This document shows, in pieces, positions 7,602 to 17,034 of a DNA stretch of 64,000 bases (position 1 is its first letter; the number at the start of each line of letters is the position of its first letter). Position numbers and translations under genes: made by a program. Source of the stretch: Candidatus Bathyarchaeota archaeon (GTDB lineage: Archaea > Thermoproteota > Bathyarchaeia > Bathyarchaeales > Bathycorpusculaceae); the NCBI GenBank assembly GCA_026014485.1, contig JAOZIE010000002.1:272774-336773 (forward strand), given 5' to 3'. Under the pieces are notes generated by a model. It made no database searches. It had not been told where the DNA came from and saw only the letters and a program-made list of their open reading frames with translations.

Positions 7602-10481
7602 GTGTTGCAGGATGCTTCTGAAAACGCTTTTGAATTACTTGTGAAGCCCGTGCGTAGGCTCGTGGAGCAGAGAGGGTTCCCTAAACCTACTGCGCCCCAG
7701 CAGAAAACCATACCGAAGGTTCTAGAGGGCAAAAACGTCCTGCTGATATCTCCGACGGCGACGGGTAAAACGGAAGCGGCCTTTCTTCCTGTGTTAAGTA
7801 TGCTTCTTCAGGCGCCCAAGTCTCCGGGAATCAAAGTGCTCTACATCACGCCGTTGCGTGCGTTGAATCGGGACATGATGGAGAGGCTTCAGTGGTGGTG
7901 TAATAACCTTGACATTCGGCTGGCGGTTCGGCATGGAGACACTGAAACTAAAGAGCGTACCCGTCAGAGCAGGAGCCCGCCTGACATACTGATTACTACT
8001 CCTGAAACGTTGCAGTCTATTTTGTCGGGGTGGCTGCTTAGGCAGTCGCTGCAGAGCCTTAGATGGGTCATAATCGATGAGGTTCATGAACTTGCCGACA
8101 GTAAACGCGGAAGCCAGTTGTCTTTGGCTTTAGAGCGTGTCCGCAGCCTAATAGGTAAAGAATTCCAGATGGTGGGGTTATCCGCAACAATCGGCACACC
8201 CGATAAAGTGGCTCAATTTCTCGTTGGTACTCAGCGCCCCGTTGAAATTATCCGTGTGCCTGTTGCGAAGATGGTTAAGCTGCAGATTCTCTACCCAAAA
8301 CCCACTGAGGAAGATGCACGGCTGGCGGGGAAGTTGTATACGCATCCTGAGGTGGCGGCTCGTCTGAGGATAATTCGTGACCGTATGACTCAGCATAAGT
8401 CGGTTTTGTTGTTTACTAACACGCGAAGTATATCTGAGGTTTTGGCTAGTAGGCTTAAAGTTTGGGATATGGATTTCCCTGTGAGTATTCATCATGGTAG
8501 TCTTGCTAAGCCGTCTCGTATCGCGGCTGAAACGGGGCTGAAAAGCGGCGAACTCAAAGGGTTAATCGCCACCAGCAGCCTTGAGTTGGGTATTGATGTG
8601 GGGCGCATTGACCTTGTCATCCAGTATATGAGTCCAAGGCAGGTTACTCGTCTTATCCAGCGGGTTGGACGTGCGGGGCACACGTACGGGCATGTAGCGC
8701 AGGGCTTAATCATCGGTATGGACAGCGATGACACCCTTGAAGCGTTAGTTATCGCCCGTCGAGCGTTAAAGGAGGAATTGGAGCCCGTTACCATCCCGCC
8801 CAAACCCTACGACGCGCTAACCCATCAAATTGCGGGGTTGCTTCTTAAAACCCGACGCTTAGACTTTAGTGAAATTCTGTTTCATGCTAAAAACGCCTAC
8901 CCCTACGCTGACCTGACAATGGAGGACGTTGAGAAGGTACTCAAGTACATGCATGGACGTTTTCCGCGGTTAGCGTGGGTCAGCTTTGAAGATAAAGTGG
9001 TTCTGAAGCCTTCGCGGAGCAAGGCGCTTTTCGAGTACTACTTTGACCATCTGAGCATGATTCCCGAAGAAAAACAGTTTCTTGTCATAGACCAAACCGC
9101 CGACAGCAGCATAGGCGTCTTGGATGAGGCGTTTATGGCTGAGTACGGCAAAGTCGGCACCAAATTCATCATCCGCGGCAGCCCATGGCAAATCGTCCAC
9201 GTCACCGAAGACAAGGTTTATGTTCGCCCAGTTGAAGACCCCAGCGGCTCCATACCCAGCTGGATAGGCGAAGAAATCCCTGTACCCTACGAGGTCGCAC
9301 AGGAAATGGCAAAACTCCGCGGCTTCGTTGAAGAGAAACTTGGAAGCGGGCTTTCCGTGGCGGAAACCAGCCGTTTGCTTGCGGAGCAGTATCCCGCTGA
9401 CCCCGAAACCATAATGCGCGCCCTCACCGAAACCGCCGAGCAAATCAACGCAGGAATTCCTGTCCCTACCCCCAGCCGAATCATCTTTGAGGACTGGGGC
9501 GAATTCGTCATCATCCACAGCAACTTCGGCTCGCTTACGAATCGTGCGTTGGCGCAACTGTTGGGGCAGGTTCTCAGCGACAAGCTGGGCTTTGGCATCG
9601 TAGTGCAGCATGACCCCTACAGGATTTTTGTGCAGACCATGGGACGCGCCGACGCAATCCGCCTTGTCGACGTATTTGACGAACTCAAAGCCATGCCCGA
9701 AGAGGTAATCAAAGAGACCCTGAAAAAATCCACCATCAAAACGGGGTTGTTTAAGCGCCGCGTTATTCACGTTGCTCGCCGTTTTGGGGCTTTGAAGAAG
9801 TGGGCTGACTTCAGTAACGTGAGCTTGCAGAAGCTGATTCAGAGCTTTGAGGGCACACCCATCTATGAGGAGGGCTTAAAGGAGGTTTTCACTAAAGACC
9901 TTGACCAAGACGGGTTGGTTCGCGTTTTGGAGCAGATGGGCAGCGGCGAAATCGAGCTTTTAGCAGTAGACAACCAAGGCAACGCGACCCCCGTGGCGCG
10001 AACAGGCATCGAGCGAGTCAGCATGAAAACCGACCTTATCCCCCCTGAACGCATGCACGCCGTACTCGTAGAATCCGCCAAGGCGCGGCTGCTCAACGAA
10101 ACAGGCAACTTCATCTGCACAAACTGCTGGAACTACTCCGAAATGATACGGGTAGCTGACCTGCCCGATAAACCGCAGTGCCCAAGATGCGGCAGCCAAG
10201 CGTTGGGGTTGCTGAAGGTTTCCGAGGAGAAAGCAGACCCGCTTATCGAAAAGAGAGCCCAAAAACTAACCAAGGACGAGGAATGGCTAAAACGCATAGC
10301 CGACGAAACCGCCACCCTAATCAACAAATACGGCAAACCCGCCGCCGTGGCTTTGAGCGCCAGAAAAGTCAAGGTATCCGACATAGCAAACGTTCTGGAA
10401 AAAGAACCCGCGCTATCCGACGCATTTTACGAGTTAGTTCTGGAGGCAGAACGCAAGGCACTAAGCAAAAGATTCGGATAG
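7602..10481 (+). CDS. lhr: Lhr-type ATP-dependent helicase
   Basis: 959-aa superfamily 2 DNA helicase of the archaeal Lhr family, implicated in recombination and repair. Motif I is SPTATGKT (about residue 50), motif II is DEVH (near 155), and motif VI is QRVGRAGH (near 350). The Lhr-specific winged-helix/beta-barrel region follows. Near residue 845 a zinc site CTNCWN...CPRCG closes the protein, as in many archaeal Lhr enzymes. GTG at 7602 is preceded by GAGGT with 6-nt spacing. It stands alone with about 235 bp of upstream spacer. Confidence 0.93.
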   Translation: MLQDASENAFELLVKPVRRLVEQRGFPKPTAPQQKTIPKVLEGKNVLLISPTATGKTEAAFLPVLSMLLQAPKSPGIKVLYITPLRALNRDMMERLQWWCNNLDIRLAVRHGDTETKERTRQSRSPPDILITTPETLQSILSGWLLRQSLQSLRWVIIDEVHELADSKRGSQLSLALERVRSLIGKEFQMVGLSATIGTPDKVAQFLVGTQRPVEIIRVPVAKMVKLQILYPKPTEEDARLAGKLYTHPEVAARLRIIRDRMTQHKSVLLFTNTRSISEVLASRLKVWDMDFPVSIHHGSLAKPSRIAAETGLKSGELKGLIATSSLELGIDVGRIDLVIQYMSPRQVTRLIQRVGRAGHTYGHVAQGLIIGMDSDDTLEALVIARRALKEELEPVTIPPKPYDALTHQIAGLLLKTRRLDFSEILFHAKNAYPYADLTMEDVEKVLKYMHGRFPRLAWVSFEDKVVLKPSRSKALFEYYFDHLSMIPEEKQFLVIDQTADSSIGVLDEAFMAEYGKVGTKFIIRGSPWQIVHVTEDKVYVRPVEDPSGSIPSWIGEEIPVPYEVAQEMAKLRGFVEEKLGSGLSVAETSRLLAEQYPADPETIMRALTETAEQINAGIPVPTPSRIIFEDWGEFVIIHSNFGSLTNRALAQLLGQVLSDKLGFGIVVQHDPYRIFVQTMGRADAIRLVDVFDELKAMPEEVIKETLKKSTIKTGLFKRRVIHVARRFGALKKWADFSNVSLQKLIQSFEGTPIYEEGLKEVFTKDLDQDGLVRVLEQMGSGEIELLAVDNQGNATPVARTGIERVSMKTDLIPPERMHAVLVESAKARLLNETGNFICTNCWNYSEMIRVADLPDKPQCPRCGSQALGLLKVSEEKADPLIEKRAQKLTKDEEWLKRIADETATLINKYGKPAAVALSARKVKVSDIANVLEKEPALSDAFYELVLEAERKALSKRFG

Positions 10482-10735
10482 AGGACTCTGGCCCCAGCGA
10501 AGCCCCACGTATGACCGACATCTTGAAAAGTTAAGTGACGACGAAAAGAACCGACGGGTGCGTTTTTCGGTAGATGCAAAGACGAGCCACTCTTACCAAA
10601 GGGGCCCACTCCAGCACCAAAGAAAACACGATAAGCTTAAACCTTTTCAAAACCGCAGATAATAATTATAATACCTTGCAGAAAGTTCATAGCGTCATCA
10701 GCAGAAACATAAAAAAGGGGTTGATTTTTGAGTGG

Positions 10736-11950
10736 TTATTTTCGTCTTCTTTTTGTTATTTCCCATGCCGCTGTAAGCACTGCTATTGACAAAACTGCTG
10801 ATACGAGAGCAAAGATGCCATCTGGAAATTCTGGAATCTCGTTGGACGAGACTTGATTTTGATCTGGATTGTCACTATTGTCTTGGCTTCCGAGATGACC
10901 ATAAGTAGTCACATATGCAATTTCCTTAGTGTCGCCCCAAATTCCCACCTGTACGCCTGCAATATTGTTGATTGGTTTAGAGAAATAAACAGTTGCTGCC
11001 CAAAATGGGTAAAGCCCAAGTGGGTTTCTGTTTTTGTTTCCTGAGTTCACAGCACCGATATCGTTGTTTAGTTGGGTGTTAAATATTTCTCCGGGTATCA
11101 TGTTAAGACTGATTTCTACGGTTGTGTTTGACCAATCGGGGTGTAAAATGAACGTCGAACTGTTCTCGTTTATCAAGGTAATGTTGTAGTTTTTAGCTGT
11201 CTTCAAAGCCATTACAGTGGCCTCTTCCTCAGTAATGGCGCTGCCACAAGCGACGGTATAGAGACCCCATGTATCTGCAAAAGTGAAGTGATTATTTCCA
11301 AAACCGATTCCGAGCCCTCTATTAGGTAGATGTATCTCTTTGAAGACGTACCCAAATCCTATACTCGAATCCGATGTAGCTACCCTCATGTCGCCAGAAA
11401 TTTCTTCATATTGCACAAAATTGCATATGCTATTGAGATTCTGGGTTTTTTCAGTTACAGGACTGTCTGAGACTTTATTGAGCATAGTTAACGCTGAAGT
11501 CACATGTGCATTGTATATCCCGTATTTTTCAGAATACGCAACGTATCTTTCAAGAATGTTTCTTGTTTCAGTAACTGCGCTTTTCGATGGTTGCTGAATA
11601 TAAATAATAGAGCCTCGAACAACACGCAAGATGATGCCGTCAATGTAGCCGTTCAGAAAAACGCCTGTCACAGATATTTGGCTATCTGTCGAATTAAACA
11701 TCATGCCTATCGTTTCTTGCTTAACGGAACCCCCAAATTCGGTGGGATATTGGACTCCGCAACCTTTGGCAACAATGGTGTACTTTGTGAGGTCCATCGC
11801 CAAGACATCGTTCAAGAACGCGGGTAACTTCTCTTCTGCTGTAGCGTCTGTAGCACTTGAATCGGTCGCAAATGTGGGATACGTAGATAGAAAAGAAATG
11901 ACTATTATTGAGAGCATTACCGTGCAGATTTTGACTTTTTTTGTTTTCAT
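10736..11950 (-). CDS. PepSY-like secreted surface protein, paralogue A
   Basis: 404-aa exported protein of a family present three times in this window (also 13502 and 61683). A signal peptide (residues about 8-28) precedes the shared motif VLAMDLTKY, a helix LERYVAYSEKYG, a DTWGLYTV strand, a PepSY-like TEEEATVMALKTAKNYNI segment and the late GVQVGIWGDTKEIAY motif. It ends EIPEFP, then a hydrophobic helix and KRRRK, which looks like a PEF-type archaeosortase signal or simple membrane anchor. It is the second gene of an operon, 18 bp behind the aromatic-rich protein. Function unknown. Confidence 0.75.
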   Translation of the reverse strand: MKTKKVKICTVMLSIIVISFLSTYPTFATDSSATDATAEEKLPAFLNDVLAMDLTKYTIVAKGCGVQYPTEFGGSVKQETIGMMFNSTDSQISVTGVFLNGYIDGIILRVVRGSIIYIQQPSKSAVTETRNILERYVAYSEKYGIYNAHVTSALTMLNKVSDSPVTEKTQNLNSICNFVQYEEISGDMRVATSDSSIGFGYVFKEIHLPNRGLGIGFGNNHFTFADTWGLYTVACGSAITEEEATVMALKTAKNYNITLINENSSTFILHPDWSNTTVEISLNMIPGEIFNTQLNNDIGAVNSGNKNRNPLGLYPFWAATVYFSKPINNIAGVQVGIWGDTKEIAYVTTYGHLGSQDNSDNPDQNQVSSNEIPEFPDGIFALVSAVLSIAVLTAAWEITKRRRK

Positions 11951-11968
11951 TATTGTACTACTCTCCGT

Positions 11969-12985
11969 TTAGGCATATGGCAAATAAATGTCGCTATTGC
12001 CAAATACTTGCATCTTCCAGTACCACCAACCTTCCATTCCTTCCAAGTCGGTATAGAACCAGTATCCGTGGTTTAGTATCGAATTTGCGAAGTAGTAAGG
12101 ATTATTATATTGATCATGACCAAATGTGGCGTATGCTGCGTAATCAAGAGAGTCCATTATAGTTCCATGATACCCATAGAAGTCTATTCCAAGAGCGAAT
12201 GCATAGAAGTAATATGGAAAATAGCCATACTCGTAATTCGTGCTGGTCCATCCGGCTGGAGGTATATTTTCGAGAAAGGGTGAAGTGGTTTCAAAACCCA
12301 CGTAACAGTAGTCATTGTCCATTGTAGGGGTGTAATCTGTAAATGCATAAGGCATGCCTACCGCCCCCGTTATGTTCTCGGAGTCATAATAGCCGTAATA
12401 TGTATGAGTATTCTCCGGTGGTGCACCTGGAAAATCGTCTGGGTAGTCGATTCCTTCAATCCAGGTATGGTCACCATATTGGTTGTCCCAATACTTACCT
12501 CCGTTTACGCATGTCCATATGAAATTAAAGTATTGTTTGCTATCACTGTAGCTGTTAATGGCGCTCCACACACGGAAGTCCCAAATATTGTCGCCTCCAT
12601 AGCCGTTGAATCCATAATGTCTTGTAGTGCCATAGCCAGGGGAATAGAAAGTATCAGATAAATAGTCGCCGACCCACCATGTTGTAGCCCAATCAATACT
12701 GCTGCTATCATTTTGCATCCAATAAAGCGAATCCACCACGTTGCTTTGGGTTGTTAAGTTCCAGTAAGCATCCAAATTGTCCCAACTAGCATAATTGAAG
12801 TCATAACAAATATAGTCGGTCACAGTATATTCCCAAACATATTCATCGGGCGAGTAAGGAGAGGATAGGTGGCCCCACCCTACTCCAGCATATGATGCTT
12901 TGGCTGACTGAATTTCCATGAGCAAGGGATTGGCAATTAAAGCAAATATCAGAATGCTGAGAACCAGCGTTATTTTTCTTTCCAT
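11969..12985 (-). CDS. Aromatic-rich secreted protein, unknown function
   Basis: 338 aa with a clear signal peptide (residues about 5-30, cleavage near SAKA-SYAG). The mature part is extraordinarily rich in Tyr, Trp, Phe, Asp, Asn and Gly, with almost no Lys or Arg until the end. Examples are WATTWWVGDYL and YEYGYFPYYFYAF. No transmembrane anchor is seen, so it is probably released or bound to the partner encoded 18 bp downstream. I do not recognise a family; a carbohydrate-binding or enzyme-like beta fold is possible. The upstream region carries AGAACT inverted repeats across the predicted transcription start. Confidence 0.7.
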   Translation of the reverse strand: MERKITLVLSILIFALIANPLLMEIQSAKASYAGVGWGHLSSPYSPDEYVWEYTVTDYICYDFNYASWDNLDAYWNLTTQSNVVDSLYWMQNDSSSIDWATTWWVGDYLSDTFYSPGYGTTRHYGFNGYGGDNIWDFRVWSAINSYSDSKQYFNFIWTCVNGGKYWDNQYGDHTWIEGIDYPDDFPGAPPENTHTYYGYYDSENITGAVGMPYAFTDYTPTMDNDYCYVGFETTSPFLENIPPAGWTSTNYEYGYFPYYFYAFALGIDFYGYHGTIMDSLDYAAYATFGHDQYNNPYYFANSILNHGYWFYTDLEGMEGWWYWKMQVFGNSDIYLPYA

Positions 12986-13005
12986 TTCTTTTTTCTCCCT
13001 TTTTA

Positions 13006-13036
13006 AGAACTTTCAGTTCTAATAGAAAGTAGAACT
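13006..13036. promoter_or_regulatory. Overlapping AGAACT inverted repeats, candidate operator
   Basis: AGAACT-TTC-AGTTCT (13006-13020) is a perfect 6-bp inverted repeat. It shares its right half with AGTTCTA-N8-TAGAACT (13015-13036), a perfect 7-bp inverted repeat. They lie 21-51 bp upstream of the ATG at 12985, across the start site predicted from the TATA-like box near 13055, where a bound repressor would block transcription. The regulator is unknown. Confidence 0.5.
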
Positions 13037-13473
13037 ATTCTTGTTAATAAAAGTTATACTTGAACCTTTAACCATACGCATCTGAAGTACACATAAACAT
13101 ACTGCTTAAAATATGTTGAACTTGCATGACCGATCTGTTAAGTTATAAAAAATATGAGAATTTTGGTGACCATTCGCCCGCGAGAATATAACCATGTGCG
13201 GAGTGACGAACTGCTCTATAAAAGGATAGACCCCCTTGGGTAGAGCATCTTCTGTCAAAAATGGGGGAATGCAAGAGTTCAAATTTCTTTTGAAAACAGA
13301 AAACGTGCGCTTGAAGAATGATTAAAGAAAATGAAAAATATAAAAAGCAAATTTGTTAGTTAGATAAAGCAAGGACAAAAAAACTATCCGACGGACGGTA
13401 ACGCTTTTAGACATCCGAAAAAGGTACTAGAACCTACCGACCTAGTGGTCCATGGTCTCTGGGGCACCTTCAG

Positions 13474-13481
13474 TATATAAT
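13474..13481 (+). promoter_or_regulatory. TATA box of a leaderless transcript
   Basis: TATATAAT is centred about 25 bp before the ATG at 13502, the normal distance from TATA box to transcription start in archaea. No Shine-Dalgarno sequence lies between them, so the mRNA for paralogue B probably starts at or next to the start codon. Confidence 0.6.
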
Positions 13482-13501
13482 CTGCCACACAGTGATACAG
13501 A

Positions 13502-14806
13502 ATGGTAGGAAGAATTAGGGTGAATGTGTCTCGTAAGGTGTGTGTAGTTGCCCTTATTGTGTTATTGGTGATTGTTCTGGTTTGCGTGGTTGCGAAAGCG
13601 CAAACATTAGACAACAAGGTCGAGGATAATGTCTTTGATTTTATTACAGAGGTCATGGGCATTGATACGGCAAAATATGAGGTTACCCATAACTCTTATA
13701 GCGCTAATTATCCCTCAAATTTTGGGGGGTCCGTTAAAGAAGAGCTTACAACGCTTACGCTCAGTTCAAGCGATGGAAGCTTAATTGAAGCGGACGTACA
13801 ATTTAACAACGGATATATGGCGGCTTTCTTTTACTTGTATGGTCCGGTTGTAGAAGAGCAACAATACAATGTTAGCTCATTGGAAAAAGCGCAAGGTATA
13901 CTTTCGCGTTATCAAAATTTCTCCTCTCAATTAGGCACGTCCAGCGATGAAGTGCCGTCGGCACTGATGATGCTTTCTTCCGTCAAAGAGCTATCCCCAT
14001 CAAGTATAACAAACGGCAACATGAAGATGCAGATAACCACTTCCGAGCCCAGTATCAACCCTCCCGTAGATTACGATACGCGAATTGCATTCTATTATAC
14101 AGCTAACGGAATAGATAGTACTCGTAAATGCTTGGTTCTGGAATTTTGTCGTTCCTACGGAGTCACTCAAATTTTATTTGTAGATACATGGGGACTCTTT
14201 TCGATCTATTCTGCAGATTTGCCTTGTCTTTCTGAAAGTGAGGCCAGGGTTGTAGCTTGGGACGCAGCCAAAAACTACCAGATTAAGCTGCTAAATACTG
14301 AGGATAATTCCACAATTTCTGTTACGCCCACATGGCCTGAAAAAACAACGGTTGAGTCCGACATGGATATGGTAACTGGCCAATTGTATAATGATAGTCG
14401 ACTGCTTGGCTTAAGTATGGGAAACACTTCGAGGGATGGTTTAACTCTTTATCCGCTTTGGAAATTCCTATTCTACTTTGATAAACCAATTGGAGATATG
14501 CAGGGTATCCAAGTGGGGGTGTGGGGCGACACCAAGGAGATAGCATACTGCGGTACCTACGGATTCTATGGTACACCTAACAATAGTTCATCTCCCCCGC
14601 TAACTACGCCTTCACCTATGCCATCATCGGGGTCGGTTTCGTCACAGCAGCCGTCTATGACAACAAATGCGCCATCGCCTGAGCCAGGTACGTCAACGTC
14701 GCCTATTACATCAAGTACTGCCCTGATTGTTGCCTCGGTGTTTGCCATTTCAGCTGTCGCAGCAACGGCGGTGCTTATTCTAAAGAAGAGACGAAGAAGT
14801 GGATAA
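13502..14806 (+). CDS. PepSY-like secreted surface protein, paralogue B
   Basis: 434-aa paralogue of the proteins at 10736 and 61683. It has an N-terminal signal/anchor helix (about residues 13-32), VMGIDTAKY, the helix LSRYQNFSSQLG, VDTWGLFSI, the PepSY-like SESEARVVAWDAAKNYQIKL and GIQVGVWGDTKEIAY. A Ser/Thr/Pro-rich stalk (residues about 360-400), likely glycosylated, leads to a membrane helix and KKRRRSG. The stalk is absent from paralogue A, which ends in PEFP instead. It is transcribed away from the aromatic-rich operon. Function unknown; it may be a cell-surface binding or inhibitor protein. Confidence 0.75.
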   Translation: MVGRIRVNVSRKVCVVALIVLLVIVLVCVVAKAQTLDNKVEDNVFDFITEVMGIDTAKYEVTHNSYSANYPSNFGGSVKEELTTLTLSSSDGSLIEADVQFNNGYMAAFFYLYGPVVEEQQYNVSSLEKAQGILSRYQNFSSQLGTSSDEVPSALMMLSSVKELSPSSITNGNMKMQITTSEPSINPPVDYDTRIAFYYTANGIDSTRKCLVLEFCRSYGVTQILFVDTWGLFSIYSADLPCLSESEARVVAWDAAKNYQIKLLNTEDNSTISVTPTWPEKTTVESDMDMVTGQLYNDSRLLGLSMGNTSRDGLTLYPLWKFLFYFDKPIGDMQGIQVGVWGDTKEIAYCGTYGFYGTPNNSSSPPLTTPSPMPSSGSVSSQQPSMTTNAPSPEPGTSTSPITSSTALIVASVFAISAVAATAVLILKKRRRSG

Positions 14807-15092
14807 GCGCTGTACTCACATTGGCTATTCAGAGAAAGTGCCCGACAAAACAGGTAAACCGCGGTCACGCGGGCATATTTTGCTTTTAATATTGACTGTT
14901 GCACAAATCTATAGGAGGGTAGGTCCGTATTGGCTGGAAAACTAGCCAAACTGACATGGAAACAGCACAGCAGAAAAACCGCTTTGGGTCTAAATAGCGG
15001 GGCTATAGACAAAAATTCGCAGCTATTCTTTTGCCTGCAGCAATTTCTTTAAAACGCAGCAAACAATAATACTATCTTTGAGGAAAAGTATT

Positions 15093-15791
15093 ATGACCGT
15101 AGACAAGGTTCCCGGAAAGAACAGCGTTATCTTTGTTTGCCTTAACAATTATGCGGGAGTTCTGTTAAAGACGCCCACAAAAACCCTGCTCATTGACCCT
15201 GTGGATGTGAAACCCAAAAGTTTTCCTCAGCTTGACGCCGTTTTAATCACCCACGAACACTACGACCACCTAGACCAACGGTTAATTGCAGAACTCCAAA
15301 AAAACACCGACTGCAAAGTCATAGCCGACCAAACCTCCGCCAAAAAACTTAGCCTGCTCCTTCCACCTGACAAACTGTTCGAAACACGCGTTGGCGACGA
15401 AACCGACCTTGGCGAGGTCAAAATCAAAACCGAAAACTGCAAACACCAAGCCTCAACACCCGTCACCTACATCATAACAAGCGAAGACGGCATGAAAATC
15501 TGGCACACCGCAGACAGCTTGCCCTTCCCAGAAATGGCGCAAATCGGCAAAACCGAAGAACTAGACGTAGTTTTCTGCACAGTCGGGATAGCCCCGGGAA
15601 CTTCACCTGAAACAGGCAGCCAAATTGCTTGGCTCACCAAACCCAAAGTGGCAGTTCCCTACCACAGCAACTCAGTGGAGCCCCAAAAGAAATTCGCTCA
15701 AATCCTAAAAGCGGAACTGCCCAAAACAACATGTGTCATACCTGAAATAAACAAGGTCTATCAGGTTTCAAAGGGGGAAAAGAAAACGTGA
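15093..15791 (+). CDS. MBL-fold metal-dependent hydrolase (UPF0173-like)
   Basis: About 232 aa. The metallo-beta-lactamase motif THEHYDHLD gives HxHxDH. Later ligands are in CKHQ, HTADSL and the C-terminal PYHSNS. The closest style is the UPF0173/UlaG group of small hydrolases, whose physiological substrates are mostly unknown. A TTG at 15078 is in frame, but GAGG at 15080-15083 sits 9 nt before the ATG at 15093, which is therefore preferred. The end overlaps pyrE by 4 bases (GTGA), so the two are co-translated. Confidence 0.85.
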   Translation: MTVDKVPGKNSVIFVCLNNYAGVLLKTPTKTLLIDPVDVKPKSFPQLDAVLITHEHYDHLDQRLIAELQKNTDCKVIADQTSAKKLSLLLPPDKLFETRVGDETDLGEVKIKTENCKHQASTPVTYIITSEDGMKIWHTADSLPFPEMAQIGKTEELDVVFCTVGIAPGTSPETGSQIAWLTKPKVAVPYHSNSVEPQKKFAQILKAELPKTTCVIPEINKVYQVSKGEKKT

Positions 15792-16408
15792 GTACCCACG
15801 AACAGAAAAAAGTGGAAATGGCAAAAATCCTCACAAACATAGACGCCGTTAAATTCGGCATATTCAAACTCTCCAACGGCAAAATCAGCCCCTACTACAT
15901 TGACCTAAGAGTAATTCCCAGCTTTCCAGACGCCTACAGAGACATCTGCGACTTCTACGCCCAAACCATAACCCAACAGATCGGAACCAAAACATTCGAC
16001 CGAGTTGCAGCCGTCCCGATCGCAGGTATACCGTTTGCCAGCCAAATCGCCTACAACCTCAAAAAACCCTTCCTCTACGTGCGCAAAGACGCTAAACTTC
16101 ACGGCAGAGAAAGACGCGTAGAAGGCATCCTCGTATCCGGCGACAAAGTCCTTCTCCTTGACGACTTAGTGACCACGGGTATATCGCTTAAAGAAGCTGC
16201 CCAAGCAGTCAGAGCCGAAGGCGGAGTAACCACGGAAGCGATAACGTTTTTGGACAGAGAAGAAGGCGGAAAAGAACTGCTAGACAAAAGCGGCATTAAG
16301 CTCCATGCCCTGCTACGCATAAGCGAGGTCGCCCAAACACTCTACGAGATGGGAACACTTGACGAAGAAAGCCTAAAAACCATCCTGAAACAAGTCAAAA
16401 AGAAATAA
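15788..16408 (+). CDS. pyrE: Orotate phosphoribosyltransferase
   Basis: Converts orotate and PRPP to OMP in pyrimidine synthesis. The PRPP signature is VLLLDDLVTTGIS near residue 118-130. Lys and Arg residues of the catalytic loop are in RKDAKLHGRERRVEG, and the substrate loop is ISPYYIDLR. At 206 aa it is the usual size. The GTG start overlaps the stop of the metallo-hydrolase gene by 4 bases. Confidence 0.95.
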   Translation: MSTHEQKKVEMAKILTNIDAVKFGIFKLSNGKISPYYIDLRVIPSFPDAYRDICDFYAQTITQQIGTKTFDRVAAVPIAGIPFASQIAYNLKKPFLYVRKDAKLHGRERRVEGILVSGDKVLLLDDLVTTGISLKEAAQAVRAEGGVTTEAITFLDREEGGKELLDKSGIKLHALLRISEVAQTLYEMGTLDEESLKTILKQVKKK

Positions 16409-16417
16409 CCGACTACT

Positions 16418-16978
16418 CTACTCGTAAAAAATCAAAGCTTTAGCTTCCAATAACACATGAAGCTGCTCCACCGCAACAAAAACATCTTCCTCTTTCTTTG
16501 CGCCCGTGCAAACGAGTTTGCCGCTTGCAAACAGCAAAATGACCACTTTCGGCTCCTGCATACGGTAAATTAACCCGGGAAACTGCTCAGGCTCATACAT
16601 GCTTCTGCCCAGCGTATACGCAGCCTTTTCAAGGTCAATCATGCCGCCAAGACTAGCTGAGGCTACGATGTTTTGGATTTTCAACTCTGGCTTACTGATG
16701 ATTATTATGCCCCCCTTCTTGAGCTCCTTAACCACCTTCATGACTGCACGGCGGGCTTCTTTTTCGCTTTTCGCGCCCGTGCAAACCATTTTCCCAGAAT
16801 TAAAAATCAACGTTGCCGTTTTGGGTCTTTTAAGCCTAAAAACCAAGCCTGGAAACTGTTCAGGTCGATACTCTACGCCTGGATAACCCTTAACCACCGC
16901 GTTCAGGTCAACTTTCTGGTTTAGCGTGGCTGAAGCAACAACGTTTTCGATGCTAATTACAGCTTTGTTCTTAGGCAT
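16418..16978 (-). CDS. tbp: TATA-box binding protein
   Basis: General transcription factor that binds the archaeal TATA box. Two imperfect repeats of about 90 residues are obvious: IENVVASATLNQKVDLN...EQFPGLVFRL...GKMVCTGAKSE, and IQNIVASASLGGMIDLE...EQFPGLIYRM...GKLVCTGAKKE. The intercalating Phe pairs sit near FPGL and FNSG/FASG. A GTG 9 nt upstream (16987) is in frame, but ATG 16978 gives the usual MPKNK-like start. It converges with pyrE. Confidence 0.97.
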   Translation of the reverse strand: MPKNKAVISIENVVASATLNQKVDLNAVVKGYPGVEYRPEQFPGLVFRLKRPKTATLIFNSGKMVCTGAKSEKEARRAVMKVVKELKKGGIIIISKPELKIQNIVASASLGGMIDLEKAAYTLGRSMYEPEQFPGLIYRMQEPKVVILLFASGKLVCTGAKKEEDVFVAVEQLHVLLEAKALIFYE

Positions 16979-17034
16979 GACACGCACTTCAGTTAGGTAC
17001 CCTTCTATTTGATAGACACAGTTTATAAATACAT

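Larger units (their letters stand above)
12986..13501. other. Divergent promoter region, 516 bp without a gene
   Basis: It separates the aromatic-rich/PepSY operon (minus strand) from paralogue B (plus strand). It holds a minus-strand TATA-like GTATAAC near 13055, the AGAACT inverted repeats (13006-13036), a lone plus-strand CTATAAAAG near 13215 and the plus-strand TATA box at 13474. No open frame here looks coding. Confidence 0.6.

Noticed and set aside
13221..13310. tRNA-like remnant (GGGTAGAGC followed by AAGAG-TTCAAAT-TTCTT T-arm)
   Set aside because: No acceptor stem, no matching 5' half of the D stem next to it and no valid anticodon stem, so chance similarity is more likely.
14932..15052. 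Short frame (about 40 codons) after GGAGGG upstream of the metallo-hydrolase
   Set aside because: Ribosome site too far from the TTG, no family and no conserved composition.
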